Positions 44,972 through 53,280 of a stretch of DNA of 64,000 nt are shown one piece after another. Below the pieces are notes generated by a model. The model did no database searches. It worked only from the letters and a program-made list of their open reading frames with translations, and was not told the DNA's origin. Each line of letters begins with the position of its first letter. Within the stretch, counting starts at the first letter, position 1. Origin of the DNA: Methanoculleus sp. (GTDB lineage Archaea; Halobacteriota; Methanomicrobia; Methanomicrobiales; Methanoculleaceae); NCBI RefSeq assembly GCF_020696975.1, contig NZ_JAJGBK010000003.1, positions 1 through 64,000 on the forward strand, given 5' to 3'. The position numbers and the translations under genes were made by a program.

Positions 44972-45060
44972 CAGCCACTACATTGTTTAAATCCCCGGCG
45001 AAACTTCCGCCATACCCGGCGGATCAACTTGTTATATACTCGTACAACAACCCTGAGATC

Positions 45061-45279
45061 ATGTCAGCAAGCGCCGGCTCCGCCCACTCTCCCACACTCG
45101 ATACAATAAAAACGGTCGAAGACTTCATCCGGGGGCACAGCGGCGAATACCGCCGCCGGGCGCTGTGGGAACGCCTGCCGCGAAAGATCATGTATCAGAC
45201 GTTCAAGACGATCATCGAGTACCTCCTGGAGTCGGGTAAGATCGCCATCGGAGCGCAGGGTGTCGACGGCACCCACTAG
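45061..45279 (+). pseudogene. Truncated second copy of the antitoxin
   Basis: From ATG 45061 the protein MSASAGSAHSPTLDTIKTVEDF matches the antitoxin at 41323 through VEDFIRGHSGEYRRRALWERLP and YLLESGKIA, then diverges into IGAQGVDGTH and stops. The missing end and the missing toxin show a breakpoint near 45240. It has its own ORF start and an upstream inverted repeat, so it may still be expressed as a shortened DNA-binding protein. Confidence 0.7.
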
Positions 45280-45588
45280 TTCGTCAAGATGGCTCTGCAT
45301 GCTGATCCTGCCCACGAGCCGGCGGGCATTCTCCTGTGCATGCGGTCCGGAGGCCCGCTTGTCGTAACGCAACGTCATGAACCCTTCACGGGTAAGGGCC
45401 TCGGCCACTAGGCGGCCGCTACAATTGGTGCCGGGCAGCAGGGGGGAGCACCAGTCGCGGTCGGTCGGTCCGCTCCCGGCGACGAAGACGATTCCCGGGT
45501 GAGGGGCCGTGCCTATAGGCCGGGTCAGGGTGCCCCGGACAGAAATCCCGCCAACGTCCCACGCGACCTCCTCGGAGGTGAGCGTCAT
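45245..45588 (-). pseudogene. Truncated alpha/beta-hydrolase, N-terminal fragment
   Basis: From ATG 45588 the minus strand encodes MTLTSEEVAWDVGGISVRGTL and the family hallmarks HPGIVFVAGSGPTDRD and FMTLRYDKRASG, with the oxyanion-loop region intact. Coherence ends at about VDTLRSDGD, exactly where the antitoxin copy on the other strand begins to lose similarity. The catalytic serine and histidine half is absent, so the gene is broken by this junction. Confidence 0.75.
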
Positions 45589-45930
45589 GATGCACCCCTG
45601 GCGCGGGGAGGGTATTAATAACTGCGAGCGAGGCAAGGCCGGGTTCCTCTCCCTTGCCAACAACTCTGCCGGAGGGCGCGGCCCACCGGCAGGCCGGATG
45701 GTTTATGTGGTTCCTGAGCTGTATCCCGCATGCATAGAGCAAATCAAGCGGCGCTGGCGGAGGTGTGCCCGGCGGCATGCGAGGCACCGGGAGACGCCCC
45801 GCAGGAGAGGAAGAGAGGGTCGATCTGGGTCGCGTATGTTCGGGGCAGGGTTATGGGGGTATGGCGATGAACCGCTGTCGTTCGACCGGGCGCCGGGCCA
45901 TGGTCCCGCGCGCCGCCGCGGGATGAGAGC
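45589..45930. other. Gene-poor spacer between broken hydrolase and ZIP gene
   Basis: ORFs on either strand here are Arg/Pro-rich shadows. I see no tRNA, repeat, or clear promoter apart from scattered GC-rich hairpins. Confidence 0.4.
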
Positions 45931-46743
45931 ATGCTCGCCGCGTTTGCCGGGTTGAACCCGGTTCTCCAGGCACTTCTTGCCGGGCTTTTCACCTGGGGAC
46001 TGACCGCTCTCGGCGCCGGGGGCGTCTTCTTCACGCAGGCTATAGACCGGCGGAGACTGGACGGCATGCTCGGGTTTGCGGCCGGTGTCATGATTGCGGC
46101 CAGTTTCTGGTCGCTCCTGCTGCCGGCGATCGAACTCTCCGGATCGACGGGTCTTAAGGCCAGCATCCCGGCGGCCATCGGGTTCATTGCCGGCGGGGTC
46201 TTCCTCAGAGGGCTCGACACCCTGCTCCCGCACATCCACCCGGGCTATCCACTTCCAGGGGCTGAAGGGCCGGTATCGTCCCTCCGCAGGACAACGCTCC
46301 TCGTCATCGCCATCACGATGCACAACATCCCCGAAGGGCTTGCGGTCGGGGTTACATTTGGCGCCGTCGCTGCAGGCCTCCCGCACGAAAGCCTGGGAGC
46401 GGCGGTTGCTCTCACTCTCGGCATCGGCCTGCAGAACTTCCCTGAAGGCTTTGCCGTATCAGCCCCGCTCGCCGGTGAGGGGTATTCCCGGGCAAGGAGT
46501 TTCTGGTACGGCCAGCTCTCCGGGATTGTAGAACCCGTTGCTGCTGCTTTAGGAGCAGCCGTGGTCTTTATCATCCAGCCGCTCCTCCCGTATGCCCTTG
46601 CCTTTGCTGCCGGCGCGATGATCTTCGTCGTCGGGGAAGAGGTGATCCCCGAGTCGCAGATGCACGAGAATAAGAGGATAGCCACAACGGGCCTGCTCAT
46701 CGGTTTCGTGACGATGATGATACTGGATGTCACGTTCGGCTAA
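45931..46743 (+). CDS. ZIP-family metal transporter
   Basis: A 270-residue ZIP transporter with about eight helices, expected to import zinc, iron or similar divalent metals. The core motifs are ITMHNIPEGLAVGVTFGAV in helix 4 and IGLQNFPEGFAVSAPLA in helix 5, which place the His/Asn/Glu metal-binding residues, and a final FVVGEEVIPESQMH supplies the cytosolic acidic cluster. Length is typical of the GufA/ZupT branch. It stands alone ahead of two tRNA genes. Confidence 0.93.
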   Translation: MLAAFAGLNPVLQALLAGLFTWGLTALGAGGVFFTQAIDRRRLDGMLGFAAGVMIAASFWSLLLPAIELSGSTGLKASIPAAIGFIAGGVFLRGLDTLLPHIHPGYPLPGAEGPVSSLRRTTLLVIAITMHNIPEGLAVGVTFGAVAAGLPHESLGAAVALTLGIGLQNFPEGFAVSAPLAGEGYSRARSFWYGQLSGIVEPVAAALGAAVVFIIQPLLPYALAFAAGAMIFVVGEEVIPESQMHENKRIATTGLLIGFVTMMILDVTFG

Positions 46744-46945
46744 TGCGTGCGGGCCGGGAAGAACCCTTCCCGAGACGGTCATCCCGTCGCCGCCGGTCCT
46801 GTGTGAAAGATGCCTCATTTTGCCGCTCTCAGCCTATCCTCAGCACACCCCACACAAAGGTATTTCAGGTATGACGATAGATTAAATGAGGTAAATGGGG
46901 CGCGAAAACGCAACCGATGCATCTTCCGTCTCCGTTCATATCCGG

Positions 46946-47030
46946 GCGAGGGTTGCCAAGCCAGGTCAAAGGCGCTAGGTTGAGGGCCTAGTCTCGTAGG
47001 AGTTCGAGCGTTCGAATCGCTCCCCTCGCA
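46946..47030 (+). tRNA. tRNA-Leu (GAG)
   Basis: Acceptor GCGAGGG pairs with CCCTCGC, discriminator A. The anticodon stem CTAGG/CCTAG holds loop TTGAGGG with anticodon GAG. A long variable arm follows and the T arm is GAGCG-TTCGAAT-CGCTC. It is a class II tRNA without an intron or encoded CCA. Confidence 0.95.
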
Positions 47031-47060
47031 TTCGTTTTCTCGGATCCACCAACAAAGAGT

Positions 47061-47133
47061 GCCCAGGTAGTGTAGTGGCCTATCATGACGGCCTGTCACG
47101 CCGTCGACACGGATTCGAATTCCGTCCTGGGCG
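47061..47133 (+). tRNA. tRNA-Asp (GTC)
   Basis: Acceptor GCCCAGG pairs with CCTGGGC, discriminator G. The anticodon stem ACGGC/GCCGT encloses CTGTCAC (anticodon GTC), and the T arm has ACGGA-TTCGAAT-TCCGT. It is 30 bp after tRNA-Leu, so the two may be co-transcribed. Confidence 0.95.
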
Positions 47134-47471
47134 TCAATTTTCCCCGTGCTCCGTGTAGCATCCCTGTTCATGACGCCGCATCCCCTTCAGACCCCGGCAT
47201 CAGACTGCATGCCATCCTCACTTAGGGAGCCGTCGATGGCGTTCATGTATGCCCGGCACCGCTCATGGTTCAGGGGGAGAGAACCACCCGGATCACAAGC
47301 CTAACTGCCCATCTGGCTACAGGTGCTCCGGGCAGAGGAATGGCTCACCCCTGAAAAAGGAGCATGAAGAACAGTGCCGGCCAGGGAACAGGCGCGGGAG
47401 CGAACCATTCTACGGCAATTCACCCCACAGAAACGTAAGAATAGAAGAGATGATGCCCGGGTCAAGAGGGC
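47134..47471. other. Gene-poor region after the tRNAs
   Basis: No coherent reading frame on either strand across 338 bp. Codon bias and start signals are absent, so I call it non-coding. Confidence 0.4.
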
Positions 47472-47663
47472 TTACACCAGTGCTTCCTGGCGCTGCTGGC
47501 AGCGTGCCTGCAGTTCATCCCACTCGTCCGGGTGCTCCTCTGCCCACTCCAGAAGCGCATGGATGACCCGCTCACGCGACTCGGAGTCCCCCCGATAGTC
47601 CACCAGGACGCAATCAACCACCACTTCGATCTGTTCTTCTGGATACTGACCATCTCCTGCCAT
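47472..47663 (-). CDS. Small acidic protein, unknown function
   Basis: A 63-residue protein from ATG 47663 (MAGDGQYPEEQIEVVVDCVLV), chosen because AGGAGGG stands 8 bp upstream. It is acidic and largely helical, with two Cys and a Trp-rich HALLEWAEEHPDEWDEL segment. Its coding character and clear ribosome-binding site argue that it is real; no family is recognised. It lies divergent from the diphthamide gene. Confidence 0.6.
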   Translation of the reverse strand: MAGDGQYPEEQIEVVVDCVLVDYRGDSESRERVIHALLEWAEEHPDEWDELQARCQQRQEALV

Positions 47664-47897
47664 AATGAGCCCTCCTGACACATTCCAGGTGCCCACACCG
47701 GGTGAAGATCCGACACCTTATAATCCTGATCCTGCCCATCCAGCGCATTCCAGTAATCAAACCGCTGCCCCGAATAAGGCACCGCAACCAATTTTGTGGC
47801 AATCCTACCCACATGCGCGGGAGATTCCCGGGGAACGCATGCCGGCACAACGCCGCAGGAGTTATCGCGCCCAAAAGAGAACAATAAAGGAACGATC

Positions 47898-48578
47898 ATG
47901 AAGCTCGGTGTGCTCTTCTCCGGCGGGAAAGACTCCCTCTTCGCCTGCTGGAAGGCGATGCAGAAGGAGGAGGTAGCCTGCCTGATCACGGTCGTCTCCA
48001 GAAACCCCGAGAGTTACATGTTCCACACCCCGAACATCCGCCTCGCCGCCCTCCAGGCCGAGGCGGCGGGGCTCCCCCTCGTGGAGGTGGAGACGGAGGG
48101 GGAGAAGGAGACGGAACTCCAGGACCTGGAACGGGCCCTCCTTGCCGCCCGGGAGCAATTCGGGATCGAGGGGGTCGTCACCGGGGCGATCCTCTCGGTC
48201 TACCAGGCAACAAGGGTCCAGCGGGTCTGCCGGGAACTGGGCCTCTGGTGCTTCAACCCGCTCTGGAACGTGGACCAGGAGACCTACATGGAGGAACTTA
48301 TCGATGCCGGCTTTGCGGTCATCATCGCCGGTGTCTTCTCCGCCCCCTTCGACGAATCCTGGCTCGGGAGGGAGATCGACCACCGCACCCTCGATGACCT
48401 CCGCACAGTCGCCCGGAAGCACCGGATCACCCTCACCGGGGAAGGAGGCGAATTGGAGACGTTCGTCGTCGACGCACCCTTCTTCTCCCGGCGGATCGCA
48501 ATCACGGAGGCATCGAAGGCCTACCGGAACTACAACGGCGTCTTCAGGATCGAGCGGGCGGAGCTGGTGGCGAAATGA
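47898..48578 (+). CDS. dph6: Diphthine-ammonia ligase (Dph6, PP-loop ATPase)
   Basis: A 226-residue Dph6 that carries out the last step of diphthamide formation on elongation factor 2, amidating diphthine with ATP and ammonium. The start is ATG 47898 (MKLGVLFSGGKDSLFACW), which places the PP-loop motif SGGKDS at the N-terminus; the ORF's earlier start adds unlikely sequence. Other segments are GLWCFNPLWNVDQ and TGEGGELETFVVDAPFF, characteristic of the ATP_bind_4 family. The next gene overlaps its end by 4 bp. Confidence 0.95.
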   Translation: MKLGVLFSGGKDSLFACWKAMQKEEVACLITVVSRNPESYMFHTPNIRLAALQAEAAGLPLVEVETEGEKETELQDLERALLAAREQFGIEGVVTGAILSVYQATRVQRVCRELGLWCFNPLWNVDQETYMEELIDAGFAVIIAGVFSAPFDESWLGREIDHRTLDDLRTVARKHRITLTGEGGELETFVVDAPFFSRRIAITEASKAYRNYNGVFRIERAELVAK

Positions 48579-49141
48579 TCCTGGTCGTCGACCTCTGCTA
48601 CCGCGACCGTTCGCTCTCCCGGGACGAGTTCGTCGCGCCAGTCGAACGGCTCCTTGGCCGGATCGGGGCATCGTTCACGACCCGCCACTACACCACCGTC
48701 GATGCACCTGAGGTCGCGGCCGCGGACGCGGTGGTCCTCTGCGGGACGGCGCTCCGGGATACCGGGTTTGCCGGACACCCCGGGCGGTTCGAATGGCTCC
48801 TCGCGTTCGAGCGTCCGGTGCTCGGCATATCCTCCGGCATGCGGGCTCTCGCGGCAGCCTTCGGCGGCGGCACCGAGCCATGCTGCGAGATCGGTATGGC
48901 TGACATTCGGGTCCTCGCCCCCGACCCGCTCTTCGCCGGGAAGGAGACCTTTCCGGCATACGAACTGCACGAATGTGCCATGCGGGTTCCGGGCGAGTTC
49001 ATACCCCTCGCCGCCTCGGACCGGTGCCTCCAGGCAATCCGGCACCGTTCACTCCCTCTCTACGGCACCCTCTTCCACCCCGAGGTCAGAAACGAGTGGG
49101 TCATCGAGCGGTTCCTCCAGCTGGTAGAGACCGTTCAGTAA
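48575..49141 (+). CDS. Class I glutamine-amidotransferase-like protein with Cys-to-Ser nucleophile
   Basis: A 188-residue protein of the GuaA/GATase fold: MILVVDLCYRDRSLSRD, AVVLCGTALRD, the nucleophile elbow VLGISSGMRALAAAF and the catalytic His168/Glu170 in LFHPEVRNEW. In active enzymes the elbow is GICxG; here Ser86 occupies the cysteine position, so glutamine hydrolysis is unlikely. It is translationally coupled to dph6 (4-bp overlap), suggesting a binding or ammonia-handling partner for diphthamide synthesis (inference). Confidence 0.85.
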   Translation: MILVVDLCYRDRSLSRDEFVAPVERLLGRIGASFTTRHYTTVDAPEVAAADAVVLCGTALRDTGFAGHPGRFEWLLAFERPVLGISSGMRALAAAFGGGTEPCCEIGMADIRVLAPDPLFAGKETFPAYELHECAMRVPGEFIPLAASDRCLQAIRHRSLPLYGTLFHPEVRNEWVIERFLQLVETVQ

Positions 49142-49260
49142 GACTTATCGCCGGATATCGGATATGGGTAGCAAGACAGCGGGGCGTATCCCGGCGCACC
49201 GCGACGGAGATGATGCCAGAATTACCCGATACCCGGATTCTGCCGGCGGGGGTGTGAAGG

Positions 49261-51159
49261 ATGCCCGACCCCCTCAGGCTGCTCGTCATCACCGAAAGCC
49301 CGGGCGATGCCCGGCTGGTCGAGCAGGCGCTCCGGGAATCCGGGCTCCCGGCCGAGACGGTCTCGCACCGGCAGGTTGCCGACGGTCTCAGCGCTCTCCG
49401 GCGAGAGCCGTTCGATCTCATCCTGCTCGATCCCGACCGGGATCCCGAATCAGTGACGCGGGTGAGGGGTGAAGCCCCCGGCACTCCGGTCATCCTCTTT
49501 GTCTCGCGTGACGACCTCGATACGATGGTCAGGCTGCTCTGGCACGGTGCGGACGATTACCTGGTCCGCGAGGGGCTCACCCCAGAACTCCTGATCTGCA
49601 CCATCCGTCACACCCTCGCCCTGAAACGTGCGGAGGTGGCGTTCGAGAGAATAGAGCACCTGTGGCGTGAGATCGGTGGGAGCCTGCACGAGGGAGTCCT
49701 GGTGACCGACCGCGAAAGCACTATTGTCTTTGCCAGCACCCGGATGGGGGAGATCCTCGGCTACACTGCGGATGAGATGCAGGGAGTCTCCTTCCTCACC
49801 TTCGTCGACCCGGATGACGCCCCACAGGCAAACGTCCTGCTCGAACAAGGCAGGGGCGGACATGGAGAGGCCGAACTCCGGCTCCGGCGATCCGACGGGG
49901 GTATCGTCGACGCCAGGCTCGCCGTCTCCCCGGTCACCGGCGGAAGCGCCGGGTACCGGGGCCTGGCCATCGGTGTTGCGGACGTCACCAGGCAGAAACG
50001 CGCGGAGGAGAAGGTCAGGCGCAGGAACACCCAGCTCTACGTCATCAACCAGGTGGTCAGGACCGCCACGTCGTCAGCGGACCTGGACGAACTGCTGGGA
50101 GGTGTGCTTGAGAAGACCCTGACGCTCCTTGGTTTTGAAGGCGGCGGGGTCTACCTGATCAATCCAGGCCGGTCCAGTGCCGAACTGATCACCGCGACCG
50201 GGCTCCCGGAAGACTTCTCGTTCCGGCGACGGATCATCGACCTGAACGCCCCACCCTACGACAGGGTTCTCGGGCAGGGTGCGGCGCACTTTGTGGAGGA
50301 CTACCCACGTGCCTGCCCGCAGGATGCCGGATCAGGGATACAGGCGTTTGCGAGCATTCCTATTATGGCCGGAGAGCGGGTCATCGGCGCCATCAATCTG
50401 GTCAGCCGGACCGTGCACGTCTTCTCACCGGACGAGCGGGAGGTGCTCGTCTCCATCGGCCGGGAGGTCGGGAGCGCTGTCGAGCGGATGTGGCTTCACA
50501 AGCAGGCGAACTTCTACCTGGACCTCATGACGCACGACATCAACAACGCAAACGCCGTCGCCATCGGCTACGCAACACTCCTGTTAGAGGCACTCACCGG
50601 GCCGGAGAAGAACCTCGCCCGGAAACTCGCGGCCGCCGTCAGGCAGAGCGCCGAGATCATCGGGAATGTCTCGACGATCCGCCGGATTGTTGAGGAGGTC
50701 CCCGCGCTCGGGCCGGTGGATCTCGATCCTGTTGTTAAGGGGGTCATCCCCTTCTTCCCGGACGCCGATATCCACTACACCCCGCAGGCCCGATGGGTCG
50801 CCGCCGACGATCTCCTTGCCGAGGTCTTCATAAACCTCATCGGCAACGCCGTCAAGTTCAGCGGTCCAGGTGTCTCGATCGGGATCACCACCCGGGAGGA
50901 GGACGGGGCCGTTCGGGTCTCGGTCGAGGATAGCGGCCCCGGGATACCGGACGCCGAGAAGCCCCGGGTGTTTGAGAAGTTTAGAAAAAGCGGCAGAATG
51001 AGCGGCAAGGGTCTCGGACTCCACATCGTCCGAACCCTGATCGAGCGTTATGGTGGCCGGATATGGGTCGAAGACCGGGTACCGGGGCATCCGGAATCCG
51101 GCGCCGCGTTCCGGTTCACGCTCAAGGCGTGCCCGCCCGTCACCGGCCGTAACGGTTGA
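49261..51159 (+). CDS. Receiver-PAS-GAF histidine kinase
   Basis: A 632-residue signal kinase. Residues 1-120 are a receiver-like domain (LLVITESPGDARLVEQALRESG with phospho-acceptor Asp in LILLDPD near 58, but an altered acidic pair), 125-245 a PAS domain, 260-405 a GAF domain (TLLGFEGGGVYLI), and 415-630 the kinase: LDLMTHDINNANAV as H-box (His about 423), NAVKFSG as N box, VEDSGPGIPDAEKP and GKGLGLHIV in the ATP lid. No membrane helix, so it is cytosolic. It resembles the kinase in the Kai cluster in its H-box and C-terminal layout. No response regulator is adjacent. Confidence 0.92.
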   Translation: MPDPLRLLVITESPGDARLVEQALRESGLPAETVSHRQVADGLSALRREPFDLILLDPDRDPESVTRVRGEAPGTPVILFVSRDDLDTMVRLLWHGADDYLVREGLTPELLICTIRHTLALKRAEVAFERIEHLWREIGGSLHEGVLVTDRESTIVFASTRMGEILGYTADEMQGVSFLTFVDPDDAPQANVLLEQGRGGHGEAELRLRRSDGGIVDARLAVSPVTGGSAGYRGLAIGVADVTRQKRAEEKVRRRNTQLYVINQVVRTATSSADLDELLGGVLEKTLTLLGFEGGGVYLINPGRSSAELITATGLPEDFSFRRRIIDLNAPPYDRVLGQGAAHFVEDYPRACPQDAGSGIQAFASIPIMAGERVIGAINLVSRTVHVFSPDEREVLVSIGREVGSAVERMWLHKQANFYLDLMTHDINNANAVAIGYATLLLEALTGPEKNLARKLAAAVRQSAEIIGNVSTIRRIVEEVPALGPVDLDPVVKGVIPFFPDADIHYTPQARWVAADDLLAEVFINLIGNAVKFSGPGVSIGITTREEDGAVRVSVEDSGPGIPDAEKPRVFEKFRKSGRMSGKGLGLHIVRTLIERYGGRIWVEDRVPGHPESGAAFRFTLKACPPVTGRNG

Positions 51160-52366
51160 TCGTGTTGATCAGGGCTGCGAACCCTTCCATCTCCTTATCG
51201 AGCACTTCAGTTCGGGTCATCCCCATGCTCATCTCCGCATCGGCCGTCAGCATATCGGGGCCGCGCACCACCTCGCGGTCGAGACCGTCCGCGGAGAGGA
51301 TCTTTCGGGCCTCGGCGTCGTGGACGAACGCCCGGCCGGGGATGACGACGACATCCTCAAGCCTTGCCAGGTTCACCCCGGCGAGGTCGTCAGCGGTGAT
51401 GAGGCAGGCGATCTCCTTTCTGACCCGAACAACCCGTGAGGTGGAGCCGCGGATCGAGAGGAGGCGCTGGATGAAGGGCGCCGCGACGCTCCCGGTGATC
51501 ACCGTCGCGCGCTTCCGGACCCGGGGGAGTTTCTTCAAGAGATCGGGCTCGTGGAGGAGCGCAAACGGCGAGCCGATCGAGGGGTCGCCGAGCGGGGTTC
51601 CGCTGATCTTCATCGAGAATCGCTCGTTTAGGTCGGTGACGATATCGTGGAACTCGTCGACGGTATGGACCTGCTGCCCCTCGATGAGCGGCGCGTTACC
51701 GAGGATGAGCCCCTGGTCGGTTCGGTTTGCAAACCGCATCAGGATCAGCCCTTTTGCGCCCCGCTCCTCCAGCCACGCACAGGTCTCTTCGAGGACCTCG
51801 CCGTCGTTGACACCGGGAATAACAACCGCAGCGGCGTAGACATCGATCTCACCGCAGAGCCGGTCGAGGACCGCGAGCGAGGCTTCCGGTGTCGGGTCGT
51901 GCATCCACTGCCGCCGCAGATCCGGGTCGGCGGCGAAGACAGTGTAGGATACCTCGGAAAGACCGTTCTCGACGAGGAAGTCGGCTATGCCGGGGTCGTC
52001 GAACCCCTTGCCGCTCGTGTAGCCGATATGGATCGGGACCTCCATGCTGCCGAGGAGTTCGATGAGGTCGCGGAACTCCGGGTAGCAGCTCGGGTCCCCG
52101 CCGCCGCTGATGGTGATCCGGTCGATGTCGTCGCCGGTGATCTGGAGGTTTGCCAGCGTCTCGTCGGCGACGGTCCGGAGGTCCTTGAACCCCTCATATC
52201 CTTCCCGCACCCCCCGGGTGCAGTAGTCGCAGCCAACCTGGAAGGGGAGGCAGTATTTGCAGCCAAACGACGTCGTCCCTTTGACGTGTTTGAAGTAGCA
52301 GTACGAACAGAACCCCCGGCAGTCGAGGCCGGGCCGGCCCCCGAGATCGACGGTGAGATGCGACAT
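51140..52366 (-). CDS. mmp10: Methanogenesis marker protein 10 (radical SAM arginine methyltransferase of McrA)
   Basis: A 408-residue radical SAM protein matching methanogenesis marker 10, the enzyme that methylates an arginine near the active site of methyl-coenzyme M reductase. It begins SHLTVDLGGRPGLDCRGFCSYCYF (SAM cluster CxxxCxxC) followed by a second cysteine-rich stretch, CKYCLPFQVGCDYC, then TISGGGDPSC and a C-terminal domain. The combination is specific to methanogens and strongly supports the organism call. Its 3' end overlaps the convergent kinase by 20 bp. Confidence 0.93.
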   Translation of the reverse strand: MSHLTVDLGGRPGLDCRGFCSYCYFKHVKGTTSFGCKYCLPFQVGCDYCTRGVREGYEGFKDLRTVADETLANLQITGDDIDRITISGGGDPSCYPEFRDLIELLGSMEVPIHIGYTSGKGFDDPGIADFLVENGLSEVSYTVFAADPDLRRQWMHDPTPEASLAVLDRLCGEIDVYAAAVVIPGVNDGEVLEETCAWLEERGAKGLILMRFANRTDQGLILGNAPLIEGQQVHTVDEFHDIVTDLNERFSMKISGTPLGDPSIGSPFALLHEPDLLKKLPRVRKRATVITGSVAAPFIQRLLSIRGSTSRVVRVRKEIACLITADDLAGVNLARLEDVVVIPGRAFVHDAEARKILSADGLDREVVRGPDMLTADAEMSMGMTRTEVLDKEMEGFAALINTINRYGR

Positions 52367-52509
52367 CCTGCTGGTACTTCTGTGCTCCTCTGTTATGAAC
52401 GTTGCAGACCCGGTTCCTGCCGTCCTGCGATTCGCTCCGGCGGGCCGGCCGGCGGCGCATCCCGCACCTTTATGATTCTACGGCGCGAGGCTGCAGTGGA
52501 GGAGAGGGT

Positions 52510-52785
52510 ATGCGGACGAGCCACCGGCTGCTGCTCCGGTTCTATCACGACCCCGGCTACGACTTCTCCCGAATCGAGGTCGAGTACGTCGACCGGGGGG
52601 CGCCCGGCGACCGCTCGACGGTCCGGGGCGACCGGGTCGTCGCGCTCGATGCGCAGTACCTGGAGGTGGACGCCGGGACGCACGTGGCGTGTATTCCGTA
52701 TCACCGGGTCCGGCGGATACTGTATGATGGTGAGGTTGTTTGGGAACGCGACGCTCCGATAGGAGCGGAGCGTGAGCACCGCTAG
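52510..52785 (+). CDS. DUF504 family RNA-processing-associated protein
   Basis: A 91-residue DUF504 protein from ATG 52510 (MRTSHRLLLRFYHDPGYDF), with GGAGAGGGT just upstream. Family core: EVEYVDRGAPGDRSTVRGDRV and HVACIPYHRVRRILYDGEVVWERD. DUF504 proteins are often tied to archaeal RNA processing or a 2'-5' RNA ligase. The last ten residues (APIGAEREHR) and stop codon fall inside a dispersed hairpin repeat, so the natural C-terminus has probably been replaced by repeat sequence. Confidence 0.87.
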   Translation: MRTSHRLLLRFYHDPGYDFSRIEVEYVDRGAPGDRSTVRGDRVVALDAQYLEVDAGTHVACIPYHRVRRILYDGEVVWERDAPIGAEREHR

Positions 52786-52792
52786 GTGCGAG
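52751..52792 (+). repeat. Dispersed hairpin repeat, copy C
   Basis: Contains an ACGCTCCG/CGGAGCGT hairpin and then GCACC-GCTA-GGTGC, matching copies A (15170) and B (15285). It overlaps the 3' end of the DUF504 gene and supplies its TAG stop. Confidence 0.7.
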
Positions 52793-52880
52793 TTATGGTG
52801 ATCAACCGGGGGATGCCGAGGAGGAGTGAGGGGAACCGGCGCCACCTTTTTTACCGCAGACCGCCCACGATATAAGGTAT

Positions 52881-52953
52881 GCCCCAGTGGCTTAGCTGGC
52901 AGAGCGGCTGACTTGTAATCAGCAGGTCCCGAGTTCAAATCTCGGCTGGGGCT
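52881..52953 (+). tRNA. tRNA-Thr (TGT)
   Basis: Acceptor GCCCCAG pairs with CTGGGGC, discriminator T. The anticodon stem GCTGA/TCAGC holds loop CTTGTAA (anticodon TGT). T arm CCGAG-TTCAAAT-CTCGG. A TATA-like CGATATAAGG lies immediately upstream. The AT-rich GNAT module starts shortly after, so this tRNA may have been an integration target (inference). Confidence 0.95.
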
Positions 52954-53111
52954 CTAAGAAGCCAACTTATTAGCCTATTTTAAATTGAGCCTCATATTCT
53001 CGATCAATTCGTGGACGAGAGGTATGGAAACATATATTAGTTCTTCAGATGCGTATATCTCATCGTATTACGTATAACGCATATGCACGCCACATGTGCG
53101 GGGTGGGTGTA

Positions 53112-53255
53112 ATGGCGAAGGCTATAGAGTTAGGGTTGAAATTAAAAGGTGAGGATGCTCGCAGGTTTGAGAGATTCCTTGAGCACAATGACCTGAGTAC
53201 GCGCGGCCAGTTTTTAGTCAGGGAGGCTGCGGTGCGTTCTCAAAAGCGATCTTAA
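53112..53255 (+). CDS. Putative small antitoxin for the GNAT protein
   Basis: A 47-residue protein from ATG 53112 (MAKAIELGLKLKGEDARRFERF), preceded by a GGTGGG stretch. Its two-helix layout (EDARRFERFLEHNDLSTRGQFLVREAAV) is similar in size to the DNA-binding partners of GNAT toxins, although no ribbon-helix-helix motif can be proven. It lies 26 bp ahead of the GNAT gene in an AT-rich stretch unlike the flanks. Could instead be a short hypothetical protein. Confidence 0.5.
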   Translation: MAKAIELGLKLKGEDARRFERFLEHNDLSTRGQFLVREAAVRSQKRS

Positions 53256-53280
53256 TGGTAGAACCATTCCTGATGAAGAG

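Noticed and set aside
45703-46386. 227-residue minus-strand ORF
   Set aside because: Antisense to the ZIP transporter's start; Arg/Pro/Glu-rich shadow.
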